From Cyclobacteriaceae bacterium (lineage in GTDB: Bacteria; Bacteroidota; Bacteroidia; Cytophagales; Cyclobacteriaceae), in NCBI GenBank assembly GCA_019638395.1, contig JAHBTX010000004.1, positions 494,411 through 558,410 of the forward strand: a stretch of DNA of 64,000 nt, read 5' to 3'. Position numbers and translations under genes: made by a program. Shown piece by piece: positions 43,226 through 53,754 of this stretch. Position 1 is the first letter of the stretch. Each line of letters begins with the position of its first letter. The notes beneath the pieces were generated by a model. That model was not told the DNA's origin. It saw nothing but the letters and a program-made list of their open reading frames with translations, and made no database searches.

Positions 43226-43762
43226 ATGCGGCCTTTGTATGTTGCTCTCTTTGCAATCTTATTTCTATCCAACGCATATTTATTGTTTCAGCATTTCTCT
43301 AATTCGCAAGAAATTGTTTATGTCGATTCATCAAAGCTTTTAAATGGCTACCATGGGATGTTAGATGCCAGGAAGGTCTATCAGCAAAAGGCCCTAGTAT
43401 GGCAGGCCAACATAGATACGCTGGTAAATGAAATCCAAAACGAGCTTAAGAAGTTTGAAAAAGAAATGCCTCGAATGACAGTAAAGGAGCGCGACTTGAC
43501 TCGGCAGCTTCTACAAAATAAGCAACAACAGTTGGCAGACTATCAAAAAGCTACACAAGAAAACGCTGCGAACGAAGACGGAAAAATGACTAAGCAGGTT
43601 ATAGATGAAGTGAATCAATACATCAAAAACTATGGACAGCAAAATGGGCTAAGAATTATTTTGGCCGCTACAGAGTACGGCAACATAGCATACGCGGAGG
43701 ATGGAATAGATATCACAGAAGAAATTCTGGAGGGGCTTAATAAAAAATATAAAGGGCAATAG
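43226..43762 (+). CDS. OmpH/Skp-like periplasmic chaperone
   Basis: The 178-residue product has an N-terminal membrane/signal segment (about 3-22), then the OmpH pattern: IVYVDSSKLLNGYHGMLDAR, a long coiled coil (about 50-125), KQVIDEVNQYIKNYGQQNGL, RIILAATEYGNIAYAEDGID and ITEEILEGLNKKY. Skp-like proteins hold unfolded outer-membrane proteins in the periplasm. It leads directly into the lipoprotein and RHS genes (3 and 7 base gaps), so it may be a dedicated chaperone for their export, which is inference. Confidence 0.85.
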   Translation: MRPLYVALFAILFLSNAYLLFQHFSNSQEIVYVDSSKLLNGYHGMLDARKVYQQKALVWQANIDTLVNEIQNELKKFEKEMPRMTVKERDLTRQLLQNKQQQLADYQKATQENAANEDGKMTKQVIDEVNQYIKNYGQQNGLRIILAATEYGNIAYAEDGIDITEEILEGLNKKYKGQ

Positions 43763-43765
43763 CCT

Positions 43766-44380
43766 ATGCGAGTTTCTTTGGTGTATTGGGCGATACTGAT
43801 TGACTTGCTGGCTATTTCATGCACGCCCAAATATTTGAGCGAGGAAGACTTAAAAAAATATGTATTAGATTCTGAGAATGGTTTAACCAAAGAGTTGGCT
43901 GTCGATGATTATAGAATTAGTGCAACATATAGGCCAACTGATTTATGGGTTGCGCAAGAGCTAGGCTCTGCTAAAGACTCCACACAACTCAACAAACTAA
44001 AGGAAAAGTATGGTAGCCATTATTATTTTGTTCTTGGGTTAAGTAAAAATGGTCGCGAGGCTATTCAGGCAGCTACCATGCCGCAGACTCAATTTAGTGA
44101 ACTGTTGCAAACAATATCTTTTAGAATGGATTCCTATGTTAACATGACAACAGCGCAACTCGATACAATACCACTTGCAGCTTTTACCTACACTCGAAGT
44201 TTTGGTTTAGGTGGTAGCAATGACATTCTACTAGTTTTTGATAAGAAAAAGACCGAGAAGCAAGATTGGGTGCAAATCAATTTGGCCGAATTCGGATTGG
44301 GCCTTGGACGACAGTCGATGCGGTTTAAATGCAAAGACCTTGAGACTGCTCCCAAAATAGATTTAAAAAACCTTCAGTAA
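43766..44380 (+). CDS. Putative lipoprotein before the RHS locus
   Basis: The 204-residue product has a short signal with lipobox-like LAISC (Cys near residue 19). The mature part is unremarkable, with no recognised domain. Genes on both sides lie within 3 and 7 bases, placing it in an operon with the Skp-like chaperone and the RHS proteins. Confidence 0.65.
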   Translation: MRVSLVYWAILIDLLAISCTPKYLSEEDLKKYVLDSENGLTKELAVDDYRISATYRPTDLWVAQELGSAKDSTQLNKLKEKYGSHYYFVLGLSKNGREAIQAATMPQTQFSELLQTISFRMDSYVNMTTAQLDTIPLAAFTYTRSFGLGGSNDILLVFDKKKTEKQDWVQINLAEFGLGLGRQSMRFKCKDLETAPKIDLKNLQ

Positions 44381-44387
44381 ATAGTAT

Positions 44388-47300
44388 ATGCTACGCAATG
44401 TTCTGGTTAAAAAGTCAGTTGTAGTTTTCTTACTTGTCTTGATACTCACCAATGTGTGTGCACCAACTATCAGTTGGGCGCTCACTTCGGGGCCGACCGC
44501 ACCGGAAGCTACGAGCTTCGAACCAGTCGACACGACTGACATGGTTAATCTGGCAACAGGGGATTTTGTTTACAACCTTCCGTTACTCGAAGTACCTGGG
44601 CCTGCTGGCGGTTATCCCATATCCATGTCTTATCATGCGGGGATTCAACCGAATGAAGATGCTAGTTGGGTCGGTCTTGGATGGACTTTGAACCCTGGAT
44701 CAATTGCACGGACCGTCAATGGTTACCCCGATGATCAACTCGGAGCAATAAGGACAAGACACGATTATAATAGCGGTGGAACTAGAAATACTTTTTCACT
44801 TGGAGTTGGAGTTGCAGGATTTTCACTAAATCTAGCTGTATCCCATGATAGCAATTTGGGTGTTGGTATTGGTACTTCTGTCGGGTATGGTTATTCCTTC
44901 GGAGTTGGAGGCCCTGATAGCGGTGTTAATGCGGGGATTTCTGCAAGTGTTGGTACTGACCCGTTTGGTGGAGCCTATGCGGGTGGTGACATTGGGATAA
45001 CAGGTGGTGGGGCCAGAGCAAGTGTTGGACTCGACACAAGAAATGGGGCGAGTGGGCAAATAGGATTGGCAGTTCTTAAGGGGACACAGATCGGAATAAA
45101 CACGGATTTTAAAAGTGTCTCAGGATACGCTGGTTTACAAGTGGGATTATTAGGTGTCTCTATATCCTCCAAAGGATTAAAGCCATCTATGAGTGTAGCT
45201 GGAATTCCATTAGGTCAAACGAGCAGTAATGCAGGAAGAATGACTACTAAAAGTTGGGGATTTTCAACTCCCCCCATTCCAATTGGCCCATTTACATTTA
45301 CGCTTGGGTATAACTATTTACGATATTATTCCGATGAAACATCCAATGTAAGCCTTATCGGCACCTTGAAAGCTTCGAGTACTAGTGGCAAAAATCCTGA
45401 TAATTGGGCATTTGATTCTTACGCCTTACTCGATCCGGATGCAGAGGGTGGCGTAATCAAAAATAATGATCCCGAAAAATCCAAAGGCGGAAGTTTTCCT
45501 GCGTATGATTCATATTCAGTGATGGCACAAGGTCTTGGCGGCTCAATCCAGCCTTATATATTTGAAAATGGGACATTATTCAGACAAAATTTGAAGAACC
45601 AGCCGAATAATGGAAACATCATTTACAACCGTGTAAACAATTCGTTTAATTTTTCTGAGCCGGTGAACTTCCGATTTAAAAATGACTTTTCAAATTCTTA
45701 TACCTATAATCAGGCTACCATGCGTGTGGCGCCAAATGGTAGTAATGTTGTGTTTGAAGGAGTGCAACCAACTTCTACACCCCCTGAAGGATTTAATTCA
45801 ACAAATAATCATTTAGCTGGCTCTAAGCACATCGAATATTTTACGAACCAACAAATTCGTGACGGGATTGCAAGAGATAAGGGTTTCATTGATGCCAATC
45901 CCCATACAAGTAGAGATGTTGGTAAGTTTGGATACAATGTGTCTGAACAAATAGGTGGCTTTATGATAACTAATGAAAGTGGTGTTACATACCACTATTC
46001 ACTTCCAGTTTATTCATATAACCAATTTTCTAAATCTTTTCAAACTGGGAAAGAGGGAGATGTATTTCAACGAACTTCTGAAAACCATCCATACGCATAT
46101 ACCTGGTTTTTAACTGCTGTGACTGGCCCAGATTACGTGAATAGAAATTCGGCAAATGATGGAACGATAAGTTCGCAGGATTGGGGTTATTGGACAAAAT
46201 TTGATTATGCCCTTCACACAGATAATTATGTTTGGCGAAATCCTGTTGAGGGCACTCACCGTGATGTTAACAGAGAAATCGAAACCTATTCATATGGACA
46301 AAAGGAATTGTATTATCTCAATAGTATTAGTACCACTACACATGTAGCATATTTCGAAAAATCCGTTCGTGTTGATGGACGAGGAGTAACTAATGCGATT
46401 CAAGGTGGGTTCACTCCTTATACCCAAACTAATTGCTATACTGATCCAAATTGCAATCCTGATGATTGTACAGACGAGGATTTTCGAATTTGTGACGGAT
46501 ATTGTCAGATTTGTGAATCAACTCAAGCGGTAGCGGGAACTACTCTCAAGCTTGATAAAATATATTTGTTATCACGAGAGGATTTTGAATCAGGTACTGA
46601 ATTTTTATCGAAAGCAATAAGGGTTATTTCACTAACAACAGATTATTCGCTTGCTCTTGGTACAACCAATAGCTTTTCAGATTCAAATATCAACACAAAG
46701 CACGGCAAACTGACATTGAAAGAAGTTAAGTTCCTCGGCAAAGGTGGTGCTGATCTAATCCCTCCAACAAAATTTGTTTACAATAAGAATCCAAGTTTTA
46801 ATAAGGATGCTTATGATATTTGGGGACTCTATAAATCAGATTTTCAGCCAAGTCAGTTAAACACCCAAGAATCTCTCGGTAGGCTAACAACGAAGTCTTC
46901 AAGTCAAAATATAGATGCGTGGTCATTAACGACAATCAAAAGTAGTTTGGGGTCATCAATAAATATTGAATATGAAAGTGATTCTTACAATACTGCTCTT
47001 GCATTGCATAGTAGTCTTTTTATAAAAGAAATTATACCCCAAAGCAACTCTAATGTTTCGATTGTTAAATTTTATAATACAGTTGACTTTTCTGAATCGG
47101 CACAAATTTTAATTGGGCAAGAAGTCACTTTACTGGCTTTATTACGCCAATATGGTTACTCTGCAAATCTCTTTGGGTGTGCTGTTGATGGAGTGTGGCA
47201 AGGCAACATATTTCTTTGGGATTTCTTTAATGACAAAGGTAATGTAGTGGAGGTTGGTCATGACTTTCTAAAAATTGAAAGTCAGGCGTTGGTTGATTAC

Positions 47301-50015
47301 ATCAATAAGATTTATGGCAACAAATGTGTTTCATGCACCACGGCTTTTATAAATGGAGCACAAAGCAGTTGCGCCCCTTATGTTTTTTCTAATCCCGGTA
47401 CTTTTTTGGGTGGTAATATTCTTTTAAATAATACAAAGATAGTGCAATACGGTGGTGGCTTGCGGGTTAAGACAATCAGTGTAAATTCTGAACATTTGGA
47501 AAGAAAAACAAACTATTATTATTCGGGAGGGTCAACGTCTTACGAACCGATTAACCTTGAAGTTCCGATAATTGAAATATTTGGCTACAATTCTTGGATA
47601 GAAGAAAAGCAATCAGATGCCATTGATTCTTACAGAGAAGAGATAAACAAGCAATTTTCTTCATTGCTTTCAATTTCTCGTGAAATTCCCGCCCCTGGGG
47701 TAATCTATGAAAAGGTAACTATTGAAGAAGAAATCTTGAATAGAGGTGAACAAATACCCACCAAAATTCCAGGTAAAAAGGTTTACGAGTTTCAAACTTT
47801 TGATGAGGGTATGGTAGAAAGGCTTGGAATCAGCACGACAACCAATACAGGATTATATGCAGTTGAATGTTACGACACCAGCGGCAATCCAACTTATTGT
47901 GGGCCCACACCACCTGGTCATCCAGGGCCACATCCAGTTTTTTGTAAAGATCAAAATGGTAATACAGTTAGTTGCAGCACTTTTGGGGGAACAACGCATA
48001 CACCTTTAACACTGAAAGATTTCTCAGCCTGGGTGGGTGCATTAAAAAGTATTACCACCTATGGTGCCGATGATATCATTCTGGAAAAAACAACTAATCA
48101 ATACCTCCATGAAAATAAAACAACTACAGAGTTTGTACAAGAGCTAAGAACCAAGTTCAATGGTCAGGGTATTGTTTCTCAGGTTTTTAATGAAAACCGA
48201 AATCAAGTGGGCTATGTATTTAGTAGAAGAGACGAATATCCCCTTGTTGCTATAGGACAAACCTCGATTGATTATAAAAACGGTATCACCACTACCTCGA
48301 AGAACCTGGCCTTTGATTTTTATACTGGCAGCCCATTGAAAGTTTTAAATACTGACGGATACGGAAATAAGTACGTAATCGAAACGGTACCGGCATACAC
48401 AATCCCGGAATATTCCGGCACGACATCCAGTCAAATTGCCAGCGGGTTTGTGGGTATGGGTTTGAAAGTAAATAACCTGAAGAATAAGCACATGCTTACT
48501 CAAGGAGTTTCCTCTCAAACGTTCTTGGTTAACAATAACTACGAAAATACATTGGCTAATGCCGATAAGCTTGCATTAGTTTCTGCTTCGGCACAAACGT
48601 GGAGTGATTCAATTCCGGTATTAGGTATTGGGTTGAATGGCATAGATGGACTTCAAACAGGCATATGGCGACAACGGGCGAGCTTTAATTTCATAGCATC
48701 TGATAATGTCAGTTTGCGTGCTGATGGCTTATACCCCTACTCAAATTTTAATCAGTTTAATGCGTGGATTGGTGACGAGGTTCCTGATAACTGGAAAAAA
48801 ATTAGTGAAGTGAAATTAGTTGATATCTATTCCCACGCATTGGAAGCTATGGATATGAATGAAAATTTTGCGGCTACTAAAATGTCATTTGATCAAACCC
48901 GAGTTTTTACTACGGTAGCCAATAGCAGGTATAACGAATTTGCTTTCTCCGGCTTGGAAGAGACTCCTGACTTAAACGGTGAGCTTGGTGGCGGGGTTGT
49001 ACTTGGTGGAACAGTGGCTCCAACAGCGCACACTGGAAGCAGCGCTGCATCAACACTGGCTGGTGAACCTGGATTCACTTATTCATTCACGAATTCAACC
49101 GCCAAAAAATTTCATGTCTCTGTGTGGTCGGATAAACCAAATAGTTTCATCAAGTACAAGATTGATAATGGAAGCGATCAAAATGTTGAACCCACAGTAA
49201 ATCAGGCAGGGTCATGGTATTTACACGAAGCTGATATTTATGTTGGCGCAGATGAAACCCTGGAAGTTTGGTGCGAAGCTAATGGTGTTACCACTCTGTT
49301 CGATGATTTTCGCATTCATCCATTAAAAGCCGCTATGGTTAGCTACGTGTATAATCAATGGGGCGAGTTATCGCATATTCTTGACGCGAATAATTTATAT
49401 ACGGAATATCGGTACGATAATATGGGTAGGCTAAAAGAGACCTATCGGGAAAGCTTTCAAAATGCTTTTGGAAATAATGGTATCGTAAAAGTTGGTGAAT
49501 ATTCAATCAACTATGCATCGACCACTGCGCACATGCTACAACTGAATGTCTCAAAAACAGGCCCAACTGGTACAGTTTCCCCAACGGGTCAAGTGAGTGT
49601 TGCCAAGGGCGGAAATCAATTAATCAATTTGTTTGAATATTGTCAGAACCAACCGGTTTTACAAGATATCATAATTGATGGCCGGAGTTACGGAACGGCA
49701 GCAACGATTGTAACAATACCTTCCGGCACAATCTTAAAAATTCTTAGGGGCAATGTTGGTGGGGAGATATACACGAGTATTTCGCTAGAAAATGTACAGG
49801 GTTTGCATTCCGTGCAGGCCAAGTTTGGGTCACCTCAACTAGGAGGCGGGCAAGGCAGTTACGTCTGTGAGACAATTAACGGTTGTTATACCGGCACAAT
49901 CTTGTACATCGGGGTTGACGAATGCGGCAGAAGTTTGCCGCCCCAAGTGGCCGCGCCTGGATCCGGCGGACTAACGTGTACCAATCCTCCGGGTTCAAAT
50001 TGTCTTGAATATTAA
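44388..50015 (+). CDS. Large secreted RHS-related protein A
   Basis: The 1875-residue product has a signal peptide (about 1-32). It opens with the Bacteroidota RHS/SpvB-type start: VNLATGDFVYNLPLLEVPGP, AGGYPISMSYHAGIQPNED, WVGLGWTLNPGSIAR. A Gly-rich repetitive stretch follows (about 120-290), then a long beta-rich body with a Cys-rich loop (about 685-715, NCYTDPNCNPDDC). Near the C-terminus is a YD-repeat pair (VYNQWGELSHILDANNLYTE, YRYDNMGRLKETYRE), and then a Thr/Gly-rich tail with paired Cys. It lacks the RHS core and toxin end and so probably builds the shell or scaffold for the proteins encoded downstream. Confidence 0.82.
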   Translation: MLRNVLVKKSVVVFLLVLILTNVCAPTISWALTSGPTAPEATSFEPVDTTDMVNLATGDFVYNLPLLEVPGPAGGYPISMSYHAGIQPNEDASWVGLGWTLNPGSIARTVNGYPDDQLGAIRTRHDYNSGGTRNTFSLGVGVAGFSLNLAVSHDSNLGVGIGTSVGYGYSFGVGGPDSGVNAGISASVGTDPFGGAYAGGDIGITGGGARASVGLDTRNGASGQIGLAVLKGTQIGINTDFKSVSGYAGLQVGLLGVSISSKGLKPSMSVAGIPLGQTSSNAGRMTTKSWGFSTPPIPIGPFTFTLGYNYLRYYSDETSNVSLIGTLKASSTSGKNPDNWAFDSYALLDPDAEGGVIKNNDPEKSKGGSFPAYDSYSVMAQGLGGSIQPYIFENGTLFRQNLKNQPNNGNIIYNRVNNSFNFSEPVNFRFKNDFSNSYTYNQATMRVAPNGSNVVFEGVQPTSTPPEGFNSTNNHLAGSKHIEYFTNQQIRDGIARDKGFIDANPHTSRDVGKFGYNVSEQIGGFMITNESGVTYHYSLPVYSYNQFSKSFQTGKEGDVFQRTSENHPYAYTWFLTAVTGPDYVNRNSANDGTISSQDWGYWTKFDYALHTDNYVWRNPVEGTHRDVNREIETYSYGQKELYYLNSISTTTHVAYFEKSVRVDGRGVTNAIQGGFTPYTQTNCYTDPNCNPDDCTDEDFRICDGYCQICESTQAVAGTTLKLDKIYLLSREDFESGTEFLSKAIRVISLTTDYSLALGTTNSFSDSNINTKHGKLTLKEVKFLGKGGADLIPPTKFVYNKNPSFNKDAYDIWGLYKSDFQPSQLNTQESLGRLTTKSSSQNIDAWSLTTIKSSLGSSINIEYESDSYNTALALHSSLFIKEIIPQSNSNVSIVKFYNTVDFSESAQILIGQEVTLLALLRQYGYSANLFGCAVDGVWQGNIFLWDFFNDKGNVVEVGHDFLKIESQALVDYINKIYGNKCVSCTTAFINGAQSSCAPYVFSNPGTFLGGNILLNNTKIVQYGGGLRVKTISVNSEHLERKTNYYYSGGSTSYEPINLEVPIIEIFGYNSWIEEKQSDAIDSYREEINKQFSSLLSISREIPAPGVIYEKVTIEEEILNRGEQIPTKIPGKKVYEFQTFDEGMVERLGISTTTNTGLYAVECYDTSGNPTYCGPTPPGHPGPHPVFCKDQNGNTVSCSTFGGTTHTPLTLKDFSAWVGALKSITTYGADDIILEKTTNQYLHENKTTTEFVQELRTKFNGQGIVSQVFNENRNQVGYVFSRRDEYPLVAIGQTSIDYKNGITTTSKNLAFDFYTGSPLKVLNTDGYGNKYVIETVPAYTIPEYSGTTSSQIASGFVGMGLKVNNLKNKHMLTQGVSSQTFLVNNNYENTLANADKLALVSASAQTWSDSIPVLGIGLNGIDGLQTGIWRQRASFNFIASDNVSLRADGLYPYSNFNQFNAWIGDEVPDNWKKISEVKLVDIYSHALEAMDMNENFAATKMSFDQTRVFTTVANSRYNEFAFSGLEETPDLNGELGGGVVLGGTVAPTAHTGSSAASTLAGEPGFTYSFTNSTAKKFHVSVWSDKPNSFIKYKIDNGSDQNVEPTVNQAGSWYLHEADIYVGADETLEVWCEANGVTTLFDDFRIHPLKAAMVSYVYNQWGELSHILDANNLYTEYRYDNMGRLKETYRESFQNAFGNNGIVKVGEYSINYASTTAHMLQLNVSKTGPTGTVSPTGQVSVAKGGNQLINLFEYCQNQPVLQDIIIDGRSYGTAATIVTIPSGTILKILRGNVGGEIYTSISLENVQGLHSVQAKFGSPQLGGGQGSYVCETINGCYTGTILYIGVDECGRSLPPQVAAPGSGGLTCTNPPGSNCLEY

Positions 50016-50025
50016 ATTCCTGTAT

Positions 50026-53000
50026 ATGGGTATCAAGTTTCGTTTAATAATAGTTTTAGCGGGATTGTTAAGCTTTTCGCTTTTATCTCAAGGTCAATCC
50101 TCCTGCCACATTTCAGTCTCTACCACAAATCTCTGCGTAAATCATTGGGGAAATTTCTCGACTACATGTAGTATAGGTCAGTCTAACAGTTGGGTTATTT
50201 ACCACAATAATCAAGTAGTTCATCTGGCAGAAGGTTTAGGGCAAAACTTTGCTTACCAGTTTCTTTCCGCTGGCACGTTCACGGTTACTTACTCATACAC
50301 TCAGATTGAATGTACTAATGTTTGGGATCCCGACTCGCAGTCTTATGTTGAGAATTGTGTTGATCAGGGATTAACTGGATCAATTGAAGTTACTGTTGCG
50401 CCATCGTTTCCCGTTCCAGTAATAACTGCGGATGCCAGTTCAATTTGTCAAGTTTCTACTGTTGCCCTTGCTGTTACGAATCCTCAAGCCGGGATTACTT
50501 ATACCTGGACCTCCAATACTTCTGCTCATTCCTATGTCGGAACTACCGCCAATTTTACCGGTGTAAATAGTACTACGGTTTTCACAGTAGTAGGAAGTAA
50601 TTTACAGTGCTCTTTATCTACCGGCTATGAAGTCCAATTTATTCAGACCTTAGCAGTGCCCGAGCAAGTCACTACTAATGAGTATCGCAAAGCAACTCTG
50701 CGGGCAAATCCGACAGCAGTCCTCCAGCATTATTGGCAGGTTAGCGAAACCGGAACATCGACTTCAAAGAATGCCGCTACAGACTACATCGTATCTGAAC
50801 CGGGAACGTATTTTATCCGTGCGTTTAAAGGAGGTTGCTGGGCAGCGCCAACCGGCCCTATTCAACCGGTAATTAACTATCAACCGCCATTACCATCAAT
50901 TGTAAAGGCACCAAAGGCCGGTTACACCGAAATATTTTTAACCAATAATGATCCTCATTTTATTTCTCTTTATGCGGATTATTTTTGGGTTGCTGGTGCT
51001 GGTTCTGAAGAAATTATCTCCGAGTTCAGCCCAAACCCATTGACTATCGGCAGCAAATTTTATCAAAGCGGCACTTATTATCTTAGAGGAAGAGATCGTG
51101 CCACCGGTACATGGGGCTCAACATTAACGGTCGAAATGACAGTTGAAAACCTTGACCATTTATTCAATAGGATTTCAGCCACTACTTTCACCGGAAAACA
51201 AGGCGGAATTGGTGGATTGGAAAAAAGCAGTGAAACCCGAAGCTATTTTGATACTAGAGGTAAAATTTTGCAAGCTCAGGTAAAAAGCTTTTCCCAAGGT
51301 AAAATTTTGAGTTCACAACAAATCATCGATAAATACGAGCGCGCTGTTGGCCAGTCTTTATCAGCACCCCTTCTAACAAATGATTTTCGTTACAATGCTG
51401 GCTTTTTCCTAGACGAACAGGATAATTTATTCTCTGAGCAAAGTTTTGTTTCAGGAAAAGTATCGACCCGGAAGGGCACAATCGGAAACTACTACAGTGA
51501 ATTTTCAGTTCAGCCTGGTGTGCCAATTAGTGAATACCCATACTCAAGGAGCGAATATTATGAAGATGGTAGTGGAGAAATGAAACGTGGCGGGGGCGTG
51601 GGGTTTGAACTTCGGTTGGGTAGCGGTCATGAGGTATGGTCAAAAGCATTTCCTGTTTTCAATGAAACAAATGATTATTTACAACGGAGATTAACGGTGA
51701 TTTCAGGTGCGCAGCAACCGTTGACGTTAAAAGGATCGGCACTACAAACTGTATCGCGTGACCAGAATGGAAAATTCGCAATGGCACTTGTAGATAAAGA
51801 AGGTAAAGGAATTATGTCCGCACGTTTTGGATCTCCTACAGACAATGTTTTACAAATTTCAAATACACTGGTGCATAGTACTTTAAATCAAGAAATCGAA
51901 ATACCTTTTTATATTATGCACACACAAGACGTTCAGATAGAGATGCTAGGAGATTATTATGAATGCACTATCAAAAATCTGATAACAGGCAATACTCAGA
52001 CCTTCATATATGACCATTCTATCACTACAACTTTACCACCGATCTCGTTGTCTCCCGGCTTCTATGCCTTTAATGGTGGAGGTGAAGGGGCAGCCCGAAT
52101 AACTTACACGAACTATTTCACCGATGTATCGTATCAATTTTATGACCTCGCTGGTCGGTTAGTGGTTAGTGTCTCACCTAACGGAGTAAAACAGCTCGCT
52201 ACTGGAGCAGCGTGGGCCGACATAGATAAGACTACTTATCAATACAATTACCGCGGCTGGTTATTAAGTATGACCGAACCCGATGCCGGACGCACGGAGT
52301 ACATGTATCGGTCCGATGGTAAGATTCGCTTCTCCCAAAACGCATTGCAACGCGAGGGCAACCGGTTTTCCTATACCCATTATGATGAACTAGGAAGACC
52401 AATTGAATCGGGTGAGTATAAAGGCACAACAGAAGTATTCAATAGTGTCGGTCTTAAGGCAAAATTGGAATTAGCGGATCAAACCATTTGGACAGGTAAC
52501 GACATTATTGATTGGGTAAAAACCTATTATGATGAACCGCACACACCCGGTGCATTAAGCGGATACAATCCAACTTTTGTGCGTGGTGCAGTTGCGGCAT
52601 CAGAAAATATTAATATCAAAACCTGGTATAGTTATGATGAACTGGGCCGGGTAAAATGGATGGTACAAAAGCCAACGGCTTTAAATCGCTACTTTATTGT
52701 GAAGTATGAATACGATTTCTTAGGTAAAGTACAGCGGGTGGAACAATTTTCCTCCGAGAACAATGTAGAGAAAGACCGGTTCTTCCATCATTACGAGTAT
52801 GATGCCGACCAACGTTTAAGTGTAGCCTATACCAGCTTAGATGGAACAACCAAAAAGGAACAAGCCCGGTATCATTACTACCTGCATGGGCCTTTGCGTA
52901 GAGTTGAGCTTGCCCAAAATCTGCAAGGAATTGATTTCATCTATAACATACAGGGGTGGTTAACTCAGATTAATCATCCGGAAGTATCTATGGATCCGGG

Positions 53001-53295
53001 AGGAGACGGTACAAATGGATTTCAGGAAGACGTATTTGGAATGGTCTTGTCTTACTACGAGAATGAGGGGGCGGCCATGCAAACATCAAGTTTACGAAAG
53101 CCTCAGCATAATTTAAGCCGTAGGCACAACCTTCCATCTTTTGTGGTCGCAGAAAATGGTACTCAAGCCTTTGGGTCTGGCAATACAGGTTCACCGTTAA
53201 TTAAAGCCATGGCAATGGATCAATTCAGTGCCGAACAACCTATATACCAGAAACTGATTCAGGATTTCAAATCCAATAATACTAATAATCACTAA
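50026..53295 (+). CDS. Secreted RHS-related protein B (Ig-like plus YD repeats)
   Basis: The protein is 1089 residues from ATG 50026 (the frame is open to 50005 through a TTG that overlaps gene A). A signal peptide ends near LSQGQS. The N-terminal ~380 residues contain several Ig/PKD-like beta modules (VTADASSICQVSTVALAVTN-type). A DUF6443-like segment follows (ISATTFTGKQGGIGGLEKSS), then YD-type repeats: YQFYDLAGRLVVSVSPNGVK, YNYRGWLLSMTEPDAGRTEY, YDELGRPIESGEYKG and YEYDFLGKVQRVEQF. It ends without an RHS core. It is the middle part of the three-gene RHS set. Confidence 0.82.
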   Translation: MGIKFRLIIVLAGLLSFSLLSQGQSSCHISVSTTNLCVNHWGNFSTTCSIGQSNSWVIYHNNQVVHLAEGLGQNFAYQFLSAGTFTVTYSYTQIECTNVWDPDSQSYVENCVDQGLTGSIEVTVAPSFPVPVITADASSICQVSTVALAVTNPQAGITYTWTSNTSAHSYVGTTANFTGVNSTTVFTVVGSNLQCSLSTGYEVQFIQTLAVPEQVTTNEYRKATLRANPTAVLQHYWQVSETGTSTSKNAATDYIVSEPGTYFIRAFKGGCWAAPTGPIQPVINYQPPLPSIVKAPKAGYTEIFLTNNDPHFISLYADYFWVAGAGSEEIISEFSPNPLTIGSKFYQSGTYYLRGRDRATGTWGSTLTVEMTVENLDHLFNRISATTFTGKQGGIGGLEKSSETRSYFDTRGKILQAQVKSFSQGKILSSQQIIDKYERAVGQSLSAPLLTNDFRYNAGFFLDEQDNLFSEQSFVSGKVSTRKGTIGNYYSEFSVQPGVPISEYPYSRSEYYEDGSGEMKRGGGVGFELRLGSGHEVWSKAFPVFNETNDYLQRRLTVISGAQQPLTLKGSALQTVSRDQNGKFAMALVDKEGKGIMSARFGSPTDNVLQISNTLVHSTLNQEIEIPFYIMHTQDVQIEMLGDYYECTIKNLITGNTQTFIYDHSITTTLPPISLSPGFYAFNGGGEGAARITYTNYFTDVSYQFYDLAGRLVVSVSPNGVKQLATGAAWADIDKTTYQYNYRGWLLSMTEPDAGRTEYMYRSDGKIRFSQNALQREGNRFSYTHYDELGRPIESGEYKGTTEVFNSVGLKAKLELADQTIWTGNDIIDWVKTYYDEPHTPGALSGYNPTFVRGAVAASENINIKTWYSYDELGRVKWMVQKPTALNRYFIVKYEYDFLGKVQRVEQFSSENNVEKDRFFHHYEYDADQRLSVAYTSLDGTTKKEQARYHYYLHGPLRRVELAQNLQGIDFIYNIQGWLTQINHPEVSMDPGGDGTNGFQEDVFGMVLSYYENEGAAMQTSSLRKPQHNLSRRHNLPSFVVAENGTQAFGSGNTGSPLIKAMAMDQFSAEQPIYQKLIQDFKSNNTNNH

Positions 53296-53306
53296 CCACC
53301 TACAGA

Positions 53307-53711
53307 ATGAAATTTATCGTGCTTCTACTAATGATGTTAGCAGGTATCACCAAGGCCAGTTCACAAGATATATTAACTCAAACCATCAGTTGGGCCTCTG
53401 GTAGCACGCGCAACGTTACAACCAATACAGTGGTAAGTGAGTCCACAACTTTTGTTAGCAATGTAGATGGTGGTTTTGCCTGGAAAAATGCGGATGGAAC
53501 ATTCAAAAATAATTATCGAATTATAGAAGCCATTGGTGAATGGACGAATGTGCAAATGGATGGACGAATACAATATGAAGTAACTGATGGCAAGTACAGC
53601 GGCACAATAGCCTTTACAAAAGCGAATAACCAGACTCGTATTCGGATTTCAATGGAATCCGATCCGACTGAAGTATTGGAATTGACGATAACTGGCTTTA
53701 CAGCGAATTAG
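53307..53711 (+). CDS. Small secreted beta protein in the RHS locus
   Basis: The 134-residue product has a signal peptide (about 1-19) and a beta-rich mature part (FAWKNADGTFKNNYRIIEAI, TDGKYSGTIAFTKANNQ). No family recognised. It lies 11 bases after RHS protein B and 43 before C, on the same strand, and is presumably secreted with them. Confidence 0.6.
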   Translation: MKFIVLLLMMLAGITKASSQDILTQTISWASGSTRNVTTNTVVSESTTFVSNVDGGFAWKNADGTFKNNYRIIEAIGEWTNVQMDGRIQYEVTDGKYSGTIAFTKANNQTRIRISMESDPTEVLELTITGFTAN

Positions 53712-53754
53712 GTTGATAGTATTGAAAATATTTTTAAATTTTAATTGACTTGCT